Assembly: GCA_021209875.1 (NCBI GenBank)
Contig: JAGYVD010000001.1
Span: forward strand, 4,402,001-4,466,000
Direction of reading: 5' to 3'
DNA from: Rosellinia necatrix
Lineage: Eukaryota > Ascomycota > Sordariomycetes > Xylariales > Xylariaceae
DNA length: 64,000 nt
Below, one piece after another: positions 55,284-64,000 of this stretch. The position numbers were made by a program, and so were the translations under genes. Position 1 is the stretch's first letter. Every line of letters begins with the position of its first letter. The notes under the pieces are model-generated. The model searched no databases and was not told where the DNA came from. It worked only from the letters and a program-made list of their open reading frames with translations.

Positions 55284-57015
55284 TTAAATTACTTGGATCC
55301 TGTTTCTTGGCCACTATCATACATCATGAACGGTGTCGTAATCATTAATTTAGCGGCAGCCTGAGAGAATTTCGCATACCCGTTGGTCAGAAACACATAT
55401 GTTTAATCCGAATTCCCGCACCCTGGCATGAGAGCTATAGAAGCTACTGTCTTTGGAGACCATAGTAATTTATTTCAAGTAGTCACATTGGGGGAGTTGT
55501 TGCAACTAATGAAGTTGGCGGCAGATATTCTTTCTACCAGTAGTCTATAAAACACAAGCCACGATCATAAAGAGCGCGCCTCTACGCCCCCACATGATCC
55601 CCGACAACTATCTAGAGGTGACAGCGGGTATGTTGTGTGTGATTTTATTCTCTCATTCCGTAGCTGATAGATGAGATGAGATGGCTTTGGGCCGTTAAGC
55701 ACAACGCTTGCTGAATGGTGTTGGCGCGCCGTTATTCACGACGCCCACAATGATATAGGATTAGCAGATGAGAGGCAACATTTCATAAGTGAATCATAAG
55801 AAGCTTTCGGGCTCGATCAATTATGATGCGAGCAGTTTACTAGATTTATGATTTTATACTGGCTCATCCAGCATTCATGCGTCCATAGGTGACATTGGAA
55901 TAGGGTTTTTTCTACGTGATGGCTTTCTCTTATAACCGATTCCAACCCCATTTCTCTCTTTCTCGCCTTCCTTAGGACCTGGGTCAAGTGCAAAGATAAG
56001 AATTAATTACCAGGCCTCGGCGTTATGAGCAAAGCTATAGTACGCATAGAATCCGATATAATATGCCCCTCCAACACACTTCCCAAGTATATGCTAAGAA
56101 TATCAGTTGATCTTACAGACGGTCTGGCCCTGACGGTCAGAATATGTTGGTTGTTATAGCTACTCATTTAAGGGGATAGCATTGATTAGCTTCAGGTCCC
56201 ATCCTCTCGGCGGCAATCTAATCCATATGAAGATACTAACTCATTCATTTCTTCAGCATTTCCAATCAGGCCTTTGGCGTTTTAAGAAAATCAACCGAAC
56301 TATTGATATGCCTATCCCCGTGTACACTAAGTAACACATGCTTGTGAGTGTCGAAAGACTAGCTATTGCTATTTCCCCTCACATCCCTTTCTACGCGAAC
56401 GCGGGTTGCGGCCAAGCGATGGGAGGGTAGAGTGGGATAGATAGGTTACATATAAGAGTTTTCGCGTCTAGTAGCATTCTAGCTAGAACGGTAGACTGTT
56501 TCTATGGTTGGTAAGTAATATGAAGGAAAAGGCCGACTACCGCGTTGGGATCTCCAAGGCGGCTAAATTCGAGCTGCATTGATTGCGCCGACCTTGCCAG
56601 GAAAACAGGGTGGGTTTAAAGACTACCCAGGTCTCGGTTAATAAGAATAAAGGCGTCTTCCTTTATTTTTAGCAACGTAATCGTGCCCTTTCTGATCATT
56701 CCGGGATATCCGTTCATGGCAATAGGGAGAAAGCACATATAGGGATGTTAATGGACTAACTTGGAAGGATACCCAACTACCAGCGAGACCTATGTATGGG
56801 TGTGTTTGGATACGCCCGTGTTCTTCGCTAGGAATGGTAGCTTTTCGTGCGTTCGCTGGCTTGGTTTCCTGAGCCCCTCATGGTAATGTAAAGTATTTCA
56901 TCTATTTAAATTAATTAACTGCAACACTAAGCAGGGCCGGTAACAGGGCCGGTTGCCATGACGTATATCAACGTCGATAATGGTCGTCCGTGCATGTCAG
57001 TTTTCGTGTCGAGTG
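55284..57015. other. Gene-free stretch downstream of BADH
   Basis: 1.7 kb without a frame longer than about 60 codons on either strand and no repeat array. The first few hundred bases are the BADH 3' region. Short multi-exon genes would be hard to see; none is supported. Confidence 0.5.
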
Positions 57016-57499
57016 TCAAAACGAAAGGCTATAGGTAGAGCCTTTCGTGGGTACCATACTGGATTTCGCTGTGTGCCTTTTGACTTTCCGATTCGCGGCA
57101 TCCTTCTTGGGTATATGGACCACGTCGAAATGCCACAGTTCTCCACGACCCGGTACTAAGCCAGGGAATAAGGCATATGTTTCTAAATAGGGCTCATCAT
57201 CCTCCTCGAGGATAAATGGTTCGCGAAACTGTCCTTGGAGGCAGGCTGGCGTTACCTTCCCGAACAAGGATTTATATGGTTCATCGTTCCAGCCCTCCAA
57301 TACCCCTGAGGGCTCTGTCCGCCGAGGGCATTTCTGCGTCCTCGTGCAGCATTAGTCGAGCAAACGTGGTATTGACATGAACAAGAGCCAGCGCCTCGCA
57401 GCCTTTGAATAAATCTAGAACGTTGCATCGCACAACCGGGTCGATGGGATCGTGCTTCTCTCGAACAGAACGGCATATAAGTGGCTTCATGATCCCCAT
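57016..57499 (-). pseudogene. Orphan gene broken by a single-base shift
   Basis: Two minus-strand frames overlap by about 20 nt: one from ATG 57499 (MGIMKPLICRSV, VRCNVLDLFKGCEALALVHV) to 57281, the other ending at 57016 (EGWNDEPYKSLFGK, ELWHFDVVHIPKK). They differ by one base at a GGGG run near 57303. One G fewer would join them smoothly into roughly 160 residues. I do not recognise the family; there are no Cys-rich, membrane or catalytic motifs. It may be a real small gene with an assembly indel, a decayed gene, or a chance pair of frames. No intron with good signals explains the join. Confidence 0.4.
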
Positions 57500-57649
57500 C
57501 CTCAATCCGAAAAAACCGAGAGCTGTTCCATTATCAACCTACTAAACCATCGACCTCGTTCCCTACACTATCTTGCTGCCCGGCCACGAGGCACGTCTGC
57601 CCGCGAAACCCTATTGGCCCCCTTGATTGTTTTCACCTCGCCTGTTAAG

Positions 57650-58005
57650 ATGAAGGTATAGATCCCGGGTTTCGACACATTGTGGCATCGAGTTGATGGT
57701 GAATTCAGTTCGCTGCCCCTATTGGATTTCTTGTCCACGTAGCCGCGATTCTCGCGGCGCCGACTGCTCCCACGGGACTCGCAATCGACGGTGGGCTGTC
57801 CAGCGACGCCAACCCCGAGTTAGCGGCAGGCCCCCCATCCTGGCGTCTCGACTGCGGCTCTCCAGGGACGACCAACATGTGTTCGGCCTCCAACAGCGGC
57901 GCCCACTGTGACCCGATCACAGGTTCCCTCACCATAATACTCGAAGGCACCTGTGGAGGCTGCAAATGCATATCCTCCGACCAATGCACCAGTAGATGTG
58001 GCTGA
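57650..58005 (+). CDS. Small secreted cysteine-rich protein (candidate effector)
   Basis: Exon 1 57650-57655 (ATG AAG), a 53-nt phase-0 intron (GTATAG donor, CAG acceptor), and exon 2 57709-58005; 100 residues. The splice creates a signal peptide: MK, then FAAPIGFLVHVAAILAAP. The mature part has eight cysteines with spacing C-x8-C-x8-C-x14-C-x2-C-x-C-x5-C-x3-C, ending SRCG. Signal peptide, about 75 mature residues and an even number of Cys indicate a disulphide-stabilised extracellular protein. Such proteins serve as effectors, antimicrobial peptides or wall-associated proteins; which applies is unknown. I recognise no named family. The first exon is only two codons, so simple ORF callers miss the start. 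HAUS6-like lies 0.7 kb downstream on the same strand. Confidence 0.68.
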
Positions 58006-58697
58006 ATGGCAGACACTATGCTCTGGTTTGGGGTAAACTGGGGTGGGATGATGGAGGCAAATGTGCAAATAGAATTATGCAGAGCATCAATGATGAATGA
58101 AGCATCAAGCCCCAAGTCGTCCCAAACAGCTGCAGCAAATTATCAATCGTGGGGGCCGTGCACATGTGTCACTCGCTCATTTGGGAAACAATAGGAGACT
58201 AATGTATAAAAGTACATAACTAGAAGTGAATAGTTACGTCGAATGTAAATTACTTAGTGTACTTAGATGGGGTGTTGAGGGGCTGTTGAGTTACCTACCT
58301 TGGGTAGCTTGGATAGTGTAGATACCTAACACATTCCTTGCTCAGGGGTAGCAGTTGGAAGAATAGAGGACGTCTAGGGGGGGGATTCGAGGGCCTTCGA
58401 GCTTAGCCTCCCCCACTTAATAGGATCCAGCCCAGTTAATCCTAGGTTAGGTAAGTGCGTACCTGCAGCTTGATAGGGGGCATTGACGTTATCGATAAGC
58501 AATTGCATAGCATAAGGTGCCCAGAATAGCATTCAAGGCTGCATAGCATAGCAACATTGGAGCTGAGCTCGGCATGTAAATAAAGCCTGTCTTGAACAAC
58601 AATAAGACAATTTTTGAAGTACGCTGCATCGAGGCACAGCGCGAGCCGAAAACGCCATCTCTTGCGCATCTTGTGGAAATCGGGAGAAGATGTGGCC
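58006..58697. other. Intergenic region upstream of HAUS6-like gene
   Basis: Holds the 3' end of the small secreted protein gene and the HAUS6-like promoter. TACCTA words occur near 58290-58330 and 58455. The minus-strand frame at 58442-58951 is mostly antisense to HAUS6-like exon 1. Confidence 0.5.
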
Positions 58698-61016
58698 ATG
58701 TCTTCCCACCAGTCCAACCCGTCATTATCACGTCCACGGTCTTTACGTGTGCCTGCTAAGGCCTTGACCGCTCCCCAGGCATCAGCTGCCCCCATCACTA
58801 AGCCAGCACAAATACCGACTTGCACCTCCAACGTGCTCTTGTTCTTGACGAATTCGCGTCTCTTGGATCTCGACGTCGAGCCCGACTGGCCGGATATCAC
58901 GCCCACCACCTTCTCCAGCAAGGATGCGGTCGGCGGCCAGAAGAAACGCATCCAGTGCGTCGAGTGGGCTCTTTACCAGTTGTTCTGCTTATGGGATCGC
59001 AACGATGCGCAGAACGTATGTCATGCGATGTAGCCCATCGGCGGTGTCACCGCATTGTGTGACGGTGTATGGCTAACTGGGTGATAGAAACTCCGCCCCT
59101 TCTACCCGCCCGCCGACCAGGTTCAGTCGATCAACCTGCGGGCCGCTCTAGTACGGAGCCTTGAAGCCGTCAAGAAAAATGGCGTGCTCGGCCGCGATGT
59201 TATCATTCGAAAGACAATGCTGGACGAGTGCAAAGGGGAGAGGCTGGAAGAGGTGCTGGCCGTGTTCTCATCGGCGGTGCTTAAAAAACTGGTCGCCGAA
59301 CGAGCCCTTAACTCGGGCCCGGAATATCGGCCGACCATATCAGAAAACATAGCGCTGGAGAACTGGGGGTACACCGGAGACAGGACCGAGTTGAATGGGC
59401 TTCTACTCGCTCACAAAGTCTCGCTGAAATCGATGTTGGAAAAGAAGAGGGCCGCCCGAGAAAAGTACCATGACTTCAAGGAATTGCTGGATATGAAGGA
59501 GCGAGGAATTGCTCGACGCCAAGAACAAGTCGACTCCAATACACGAAGCGGAGATGTGGACGTACCGGACGCGGCAAAGACTGAAGCCCGCAGGATCTTG
59601 AGGAACAACTGGACCGGCAATGAGCAATGGGTCGATGGGTTGCTCGGCGACAGTTCGATTCAGAAGGGTGGCCTATTAAACAGACCATTTGACGACGTCT
59701 GGAGTGGTGTGCAAGAAGGAAACATTGCAGACTTAGAGGAACAGACCGCCGGCCTACTTGAACAGCTCGAACAACGCGTCCATCACCAGCAGACCAGGTT
59801 ACAGAAGTGGGAGGACTTCCGACAGAGCACCTTCGGAGACGTCCGGCCGCGTATGTCCCGAGACCCTCCTCCGAAAAAGAAGAAAGATAAGGTCCGGTTC
59901 GACTTTACGGCCCATCTTAAGCTTGGTTCTGACAAGCCCGCGAGTTCGAATGGCGCAACTTTTGTGAAACCGCCGCCCGAATATACGAATTTGCTCGATA
60001 CGCTGACAAAAGAGCTGGAGGGGTTAAAGAAAGCAAAAATACCAAACTTTTCAAGCCTAGTAACTAGCACGAGAAGAGGACCCTCTCGCACTATTTCATC
60101 CCAACTTATTCCGCAAGAGGAAGTGTTGGACCCTGTTTCTGATCTAAGCGATTGGGAAGATGAATCTGAAGAAGTGATTCCCGAGGTTCAGATTGAGCAA
60201 CCCTCCATCGGCAGCAATGCTCGCCCAACAGCTATCCCTCGAGGGTTCGCAGGATCTCGGAGACAACTACCTATTCCACAGGAGCATCGCAGGACGAGCC
60301 CTGTTCGCCGCGAAGATGCATCCAGAGCAGAACCTGCTTCTAGCCAGGCCAAGCATAAAACGAACGCCACAGATGATGAGGAGTTGGGGTCGACCAGTCG
60401 ATATGAGGATATCCGGGGCTCTCATCCCCTCCCGGATCAGCCACGGCCTGTAGCAAGAACGAACAGTCTCATGCCACCGCCCCCCCGTCCAAAATCTCCC
60501 ACGCAAAGGCTTGCCGATGAGATACTAGACTCGATGAATAATGCATCACCATCTCCGATGAAGAAGACCCGGTACACTTTGTCTCTGGCCGAGAGAACGC
60601 GGATGTCGATGACACGCACAACGACTTTTGACCCGGAAGACGATTCACCACAAGTATCGCCCGTGAAGGCAAGCCATCCCCAATTAAATGATGGACTTGT
60701 TGCAAACGGCGATCTTGATCAGGGGGAAGAGTACGAGGATCTAATCACCCGAACACGCCGTTCCATGGTTGGTTTCGAGGCAGCGCGACAGAAAGCTCAG
60801 GTGGAAAGGAGAAAATCGCAGCGAAAGAGCAGAATAGCGCAAAGGAAAGACAACAACTTTCCCAAGGTCGACGAGGACACGGCTGTGGACCTGTCGGTTG
60901 TCGAGGGACTGATGGAAGAGAGCCAGGGAGACTATGAGGCGATTTTCAGGAGTCGGCCGCGAATTGCCACGAGCCCGGCCCCAAGCCCAATCCGCCAATG
61001 GTACGGGGAGGAATAG
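58698..61016 (+). CDS. HAUS augmin-like complex subunit 6 (HAUS6_N) protein
   Basis: Exons 58698-59015 and 59088-61016; the phase-0 intron has a GTATGT donor and TAG acceptor; 748 residues. Residues ~40-230 (TSNVLLFLTNSRLLDLD, CVEWALYQLFCLWD, LRPFYPPADQVQSINLRAALVRSL) resemble the HAUS6 N-terminal domain. Helical and coiled segments follow (~250-340), then a long disordered Ser/Pro/Arg-rich tail with a conserved-looking PMKKTRYTLSLAERTRMSM motif. Augmin recruits gamma-tubulin to existing microtubules to branch spindle or interphase arrays (family knowledge). Augmin is lost from budding yeast but kept in many filamentous fungi. ATG 58698 precedes SSHQSNPS; an upstream in-frame ATG at 58614 would add 28 poorly conserved-looking residues. 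Confidence 0.78.
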
Positions 61017-61349
61017 TCCTGTGAATCACATCCTGAACAGGGTATAAACGTCATGGATATATAACAAATGTATCTAGAATAACCTAACCGTAGGTCTAGA
61101 TTATTATAAACGCAAAACCACCTTCAACTTTGGGGCCGTCTATTCGACTAAACCTATAATTGTGTACCAGGAGCAGATTTCACTAGGTTAGGTGTCTACT
61201 AGATCCAACATAAGAGACCTACAACCCAACAAGAGCCGCCGTCACATCAGCCACCCCCTGTATAACTAGGACACTAGGACGACGAGGAACCACCACCATC
61301 CACCATCCACCACCACTCACCACCGCCCACCGCACAAAAGCCCGGCGAT
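61017..61349. other. Convergent intergenic region
   Basis: Spacer between the HAUS6-like and AsaB-like stop codons. Contains a CACCATC triplet-type low-complexity tract at 61288-61325. No gene seen. Confidence 0.5.
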
Positions 61350-61844
61350 TCAATCATAAAACACCAACGCCCTGGCCTCGACGCTCTCGCGCCGCCGGCA
61401 GCCCTCCATGTCGGGATCCGCGAAGGCGGAGTGGGGAGCGCGCCGCGCGAGCCCGGCGGCGACGGCCGAGTCGAAGCACTTGATGAGGAGGGCCTCGTCG
61501 GGCGCCTGCGCGCTCTTGTAGTACCAGCGGTGCCCGTCATCGTCCTCGCCCCCGTCCCCGTCCCCGCACCCGCCTCCGCCTCCGCCGGGGAGCACGGTCC
61601 AGGTCTCGTCGCGCGCGCCCGGCCGCGCGTACAGGATCGACGCCGGCAGCAGGTCCGAGTCGGGCACCGAGCCCGCGTCCGCGACGGCCAGCGGGTCCCG
61701 CTGGACGGTCTTGAGGGGGCGCCAGATCTGCTCGCGCGGGCGAAGGGGGGGACGTGGTTAGTCGGTCGGTCGGTCGTCCATGGGAGTGTTTGGGTATCTG
61801 TTAGGGGGGGAGGAGGGGAGGGGAAGAGGAAACTGATAGAATAG

Positions 61845-61894
<50 letters not shown>

Positions 61895-62690
61895 ACGTAC
61901 ATTGATGATCTGATAGCGCCGCTTCACCAGGTCGTCCGCCTCGTCCGGGAAATGCCGCCGCAGGACCAGCTCGGCCCCGGCGTACGACTGGTCGACGTGG
62001 GCCCGGAACAGCGGGCCCCGGGTGGCCCGGTTGCCCTCGCCCAGCTTGTGCCAGTCCGAGGGGCCGACGCGGGTCTTGTGGTCGAAGATGTGCACGCGTG
62101 ACGCCCCCGTGCTGTTTTCGGGCAGAGCATAAGGTAAGGTGTTCAGTGGATTGTGGAACTCTTGGATCTACGGCGTGTAGATTTCTATAGTCTGAACTAG
62201 ATGGGGGAGGATGGGGAAGGAAGTGGGAGGAAGGGAGAGGAGGAGCATTACATACATGTCTTTTAGCAACTGTCTCGCCTCGGGATAGTACTCGGCCTCG
62301 ACTAGGTCGCTGTCGTGGAAGTCGGCGTCGCGTAACCGGGTCGCCCGTCGGCAGAATTGGAAGCCGTTCTTGTCGAGCGTGTACTTGTCCTCGTCGCCCG
62401 TGACGTCCCTGATGATCGTCGGCTTGGCAATCGAAGGCCGCTCATTCTTGACCGTGTTGCTTTTTTTCAACCATCTTATCAGTTTACCAGCTTACTTGCA
62501 GGGAGAGGTAGATAGGATAGAGTTGTCTGTCAATATCGACCTACTCCGATATTCTCACCGGCATTGGCGGCGAGCCGTCGCCCGGATCACGATAGTAGTT
62601 TATGACTGTCAATACATGGCGCTTCTCGGGCTTCTTCGCCCCGTTGAGCTCGAGCACCCGGGCTGGGGCAGTGGTCACCATCGTTGCCAT
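61350..62690 (-). CDS. AsaB / CmcJ-like oxidoreductase (GA4 desaturase family)
   Basis: Four exons: 62690-62545, about 62474-62256 (acceptor uncertain; 62459 also fits), 62111-61901 and 61727-61350; phases agree; about 317 residues. Family features: INYYRDPGDGSPP near the N-terminus, then DVTGDEDKYTLDKNGFQF, VHIFDHKTRVG, HVDQSYAGAELVLRRHFP and, across the last splice, INIWRPLKTVQRDPLAV. This is the family of AsaB (aspergillic acid cluster), gibberellin DES and the cephamycin CmcJ-like chain, oxidative enzymes often found in biosynthetic clusters. No synthase gene lies nearby. An Asp/Gly-rich loop replaces part of the C-terminal domain. Exons 3-4 are strongly GC-rich. Intron 3 carries a long CA/GT microsatellite. 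Substrate unknown. Confidence 0.8.
61854..61893. repeat. (GT)n microsatellite in intron
   Basis: About 19 uninterrupted GT units, lying inside intron 3 of the AsaB-like gene directly after its 5' splice site (CA repeat on the gene strand). Confidence 0.95.
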
Positions 62691-63474
62691 CTGGTGCGGC
62701 TGAGTGCTGGGTTGTCTTGCTCTGTTAACACGTAGTCGACTAATAAAACACATCAAACCCAGCGAAGTCTTTTCGTCTGGGTTTGCAGTAGTGATATAGT
62801 ACTAGCTACATTTGATATTCCACGTACGCAGATACCATAGGACCGGTCACTTTATCCGCGGCTGATCGTATATATTGGCACCTTGTACATGCGGGGTCTA
62901 AATTGGTGATCTGGAACACAAAAATTGATAACGGCACAACAACCGCCGAGTTCACTTCTCCTGTTCCTTACGGCGTGATTTATTTCCGATTCATATAACA
63001 CCACTTAAGTATCCAGTCCTAAGTTTTTAGTAGGAATATGTCTCTAGGTATTAGATAGTTATATCTTTTATGTTCGTACTATTAGCTTCAGGTTATACCG
63101 CCCGCACCTACATCATACGTATCAGAGCATAAAGACCTTGTAAAGATAACATCGCGAGGGGACTAAAATATTTCAAACTTGTATACAGAACGCCGTATAC
63201 AATAACGACGAATCGTAGCGCTGAGGCTTAAGGCAGTTTGTCTCATCGAGCTTATCGCGCACATTAAACACCCGACTGCTTGTGGTCATAACCGCATTAA
63301 AAAAAAAGCACGTGGCGTTTCAATCGTCAATATTTAGCTATACAATTATACATCATGGTGTTGTACAGTCCTTCCAGACACACCCCAGCCCGCCACTAGT
63401 AATGAAGGTGTCATCAAGGAATATGCGGGATGCCAAGCGAGTGACAAGCGTCTCGTCTCCCCTCATCACTTCTC
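62691..63474. other. Intergenic region, His-rich gene 3' / AsaB-like promoter
   Basis: AT-richer spacer between two minus-strand genes. No gene or repeat array recognised. Confidence 0.5.
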
Positions 63475-63774
63475 TCAATGGTGCCCCGGCATCATTTTCT
63501 TCATCGTCTTCTTGAACCCACCTTCCTTCTTCTTCTTTTGATCTGTAAATAACTGGAAACACTCATGCGATGCGAGTGATGGAAAACATACCTCGTGCTG
63601 ATGCAGTTCATCCTCGGCATGCTGCATGAAGTCGTGTTCGGCCTCGGCGGCTTTGTCTGTCAGCCCACGTTTTGAGGCGGCTTCGTGCTCGTGCTCTTCT
63701 TGCTCGGCGTGGTGGATCATGTCGTGAGCGCCCCTTATGGCGTTGTCCGGAAGTCCGTGGCCGTCTGCTGACAT
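63475..63774 (-). CDS. Small His-rich protein with 30-residue tandem repeat
   Basis: Exon 1 63774-63592 (61 codons) ends at a GTATGT donor in phase 0. Exon 2 is either 63534-63475 (ending KKTMKKMMPGHH, about 80 residues) or starts at the stronger CAG acceptor nearby, giving an Arg-rich tail. The protein starts MSADGHG and holds two copies of a 25-residue unit separated by AASKR. Each unit begins GL-x-D, has HD in the middle and ends HAE-x-E-x-H-x-HE. It is acidic and His-rich, followed by a basic Lys-rich end; no signal peptide or membrane segment. The His/Glu clusters could bind metal, an inference only. The longer upstream frame begins with TTG and has no ATG before 63774. I do not recognise the family. 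Confidence 0.6.
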   Translation of the reverse strand: MSADGHGLPDNAIRGAHDMIHHAEQEEHEHEAASKRGLTDKAAEAEHDFMQHAEDELHQHEVCFPSLASHECFQLFTDQKKKKEGGFKKTMKKMMPGHH

Positions 63775-64000
63775 GATGGATTCAATATTCCGTGGGTTCT
63801 CCCAGGCTAGACGTTGGTCTTCAAATAGATAATATATATGCTTTTGGGCGCAAATTTTCAACTTTTTCTCGGACGAGTAGGTTGCTTGATTAGAATCAAA
63901 TGGACAACTTCTTGAGCTCCTCCGGTCGGTGCTATATACTAGTACTAACAGACCGACCAAGACACAGGAAAGACAAAGGAATCCGTTGGTCAAGCCATGC
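63775..64000. other. Upstream region of His-rich gene, window end
   Basis: Probable promoter and leader of the His-rich gene. A frame open on the minus strand to 63993 encodes a hydrophobic stretch but lacks an ATG. Confidence 0.4.

Noticed and set aside
61274..62095. 273-codon minus-strand frame through the GT microsatellite
   Set aside because: It reads AsaB-like exon 3 and then runs through the intron and into exon 4 in the wrong phase.
63775..63993. Extended N-terminus with signal-like hydrophobic stretch for the His-rich protein
   Set aside because: The frame opens with TTG and has no ATG before 63774.

Overview
The window is nuclear DNA of a filamentous ascomycete, most likely a Sordariomycete (Xylariales-like, an inference). 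The evidence is short 50-100 nt introns with GTRNGT donors and CTAAY branch points, an intron-split ribosomal protein eS17 gene, fungal-specific families (Mrp51, Bbc1, a GRAM-VASt sterol transporter, a cellobiose dehydrogenase with a cytochrome domain and CBM1), and intergenic DNA full of TAGGTA/TACCTA words, a habit of many Sordariomycetes. I see no virus, CRISPR array, rRNA, convincing tRNA or intact transposon.

Layout. 1-2.2 kb has no recognisable gene. 2.2-14.8 kb holds conserved housekeeping genes: NECAP (-), mitoribosomal Mrp51 (+), eS17 (+), Rtr1/RPAP2 CTD phosphatase (-) and actin-patch SH3 protein Bbc1 (+, with two apparent frameshifts in C runs). 14.8-25.1 kb: GRAM-VASt membrane-contact-site protein (-), an MIT/coiled-coil protein resembling Atg38 (+) and a CCHC zinc-knuckle protein (-). 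27.5-30.6 kb: a 12-exon secreted cellobiose dehydrogenase (+). 31.3-39.4 kb: an Mpv17/PMP22 protein (-) and an approximately 1,880-residue ankyrin-like protein (-). 41.1-50.0 kb: UDP-glucose 4-epimerase (-), SUN-domain nuclear envelope protein (+) and DEAD-box helicase Dbp4 (-). 50.4-55.3 kb: a head-to-head choline oxidase / betaine aldehyde dehydrogenase pair, predicted to convert choline to glycine betaine. 57.0-64.0 kb: a frameshifted orphan gene (-), a small secreted eight-cysteine protein (+), HAUS6-like augmin subunit (+), an AsaB/CmcJ-like oxidoreductase (-) and a small His-rich protein with a tandem repeat (-).

How the genes relate. Apart from the choline pair the genes look like independent transcription units, not a metabolic cluster. 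Accessory functions lie in the 27.5-30.6 kb and 50-64 kb parts: extracellular cellulose oxidation, choline/betaine metabolism, a candidate secreted effector and an orphan oxidoreductase. The most novel items are the two-exon secreted eight-cysteine protein (57650-58005), the His-rich 30-residue tandem-repeat protein (63475-63774), the giant ankyrin-like protein and the CCHC protein. Several genes also show sharp GC-rich segments beside GC-neutral ones. Exon boundaries were derived by hand from splice signals, reading-frame phase and remembered family features. No database search was possible.
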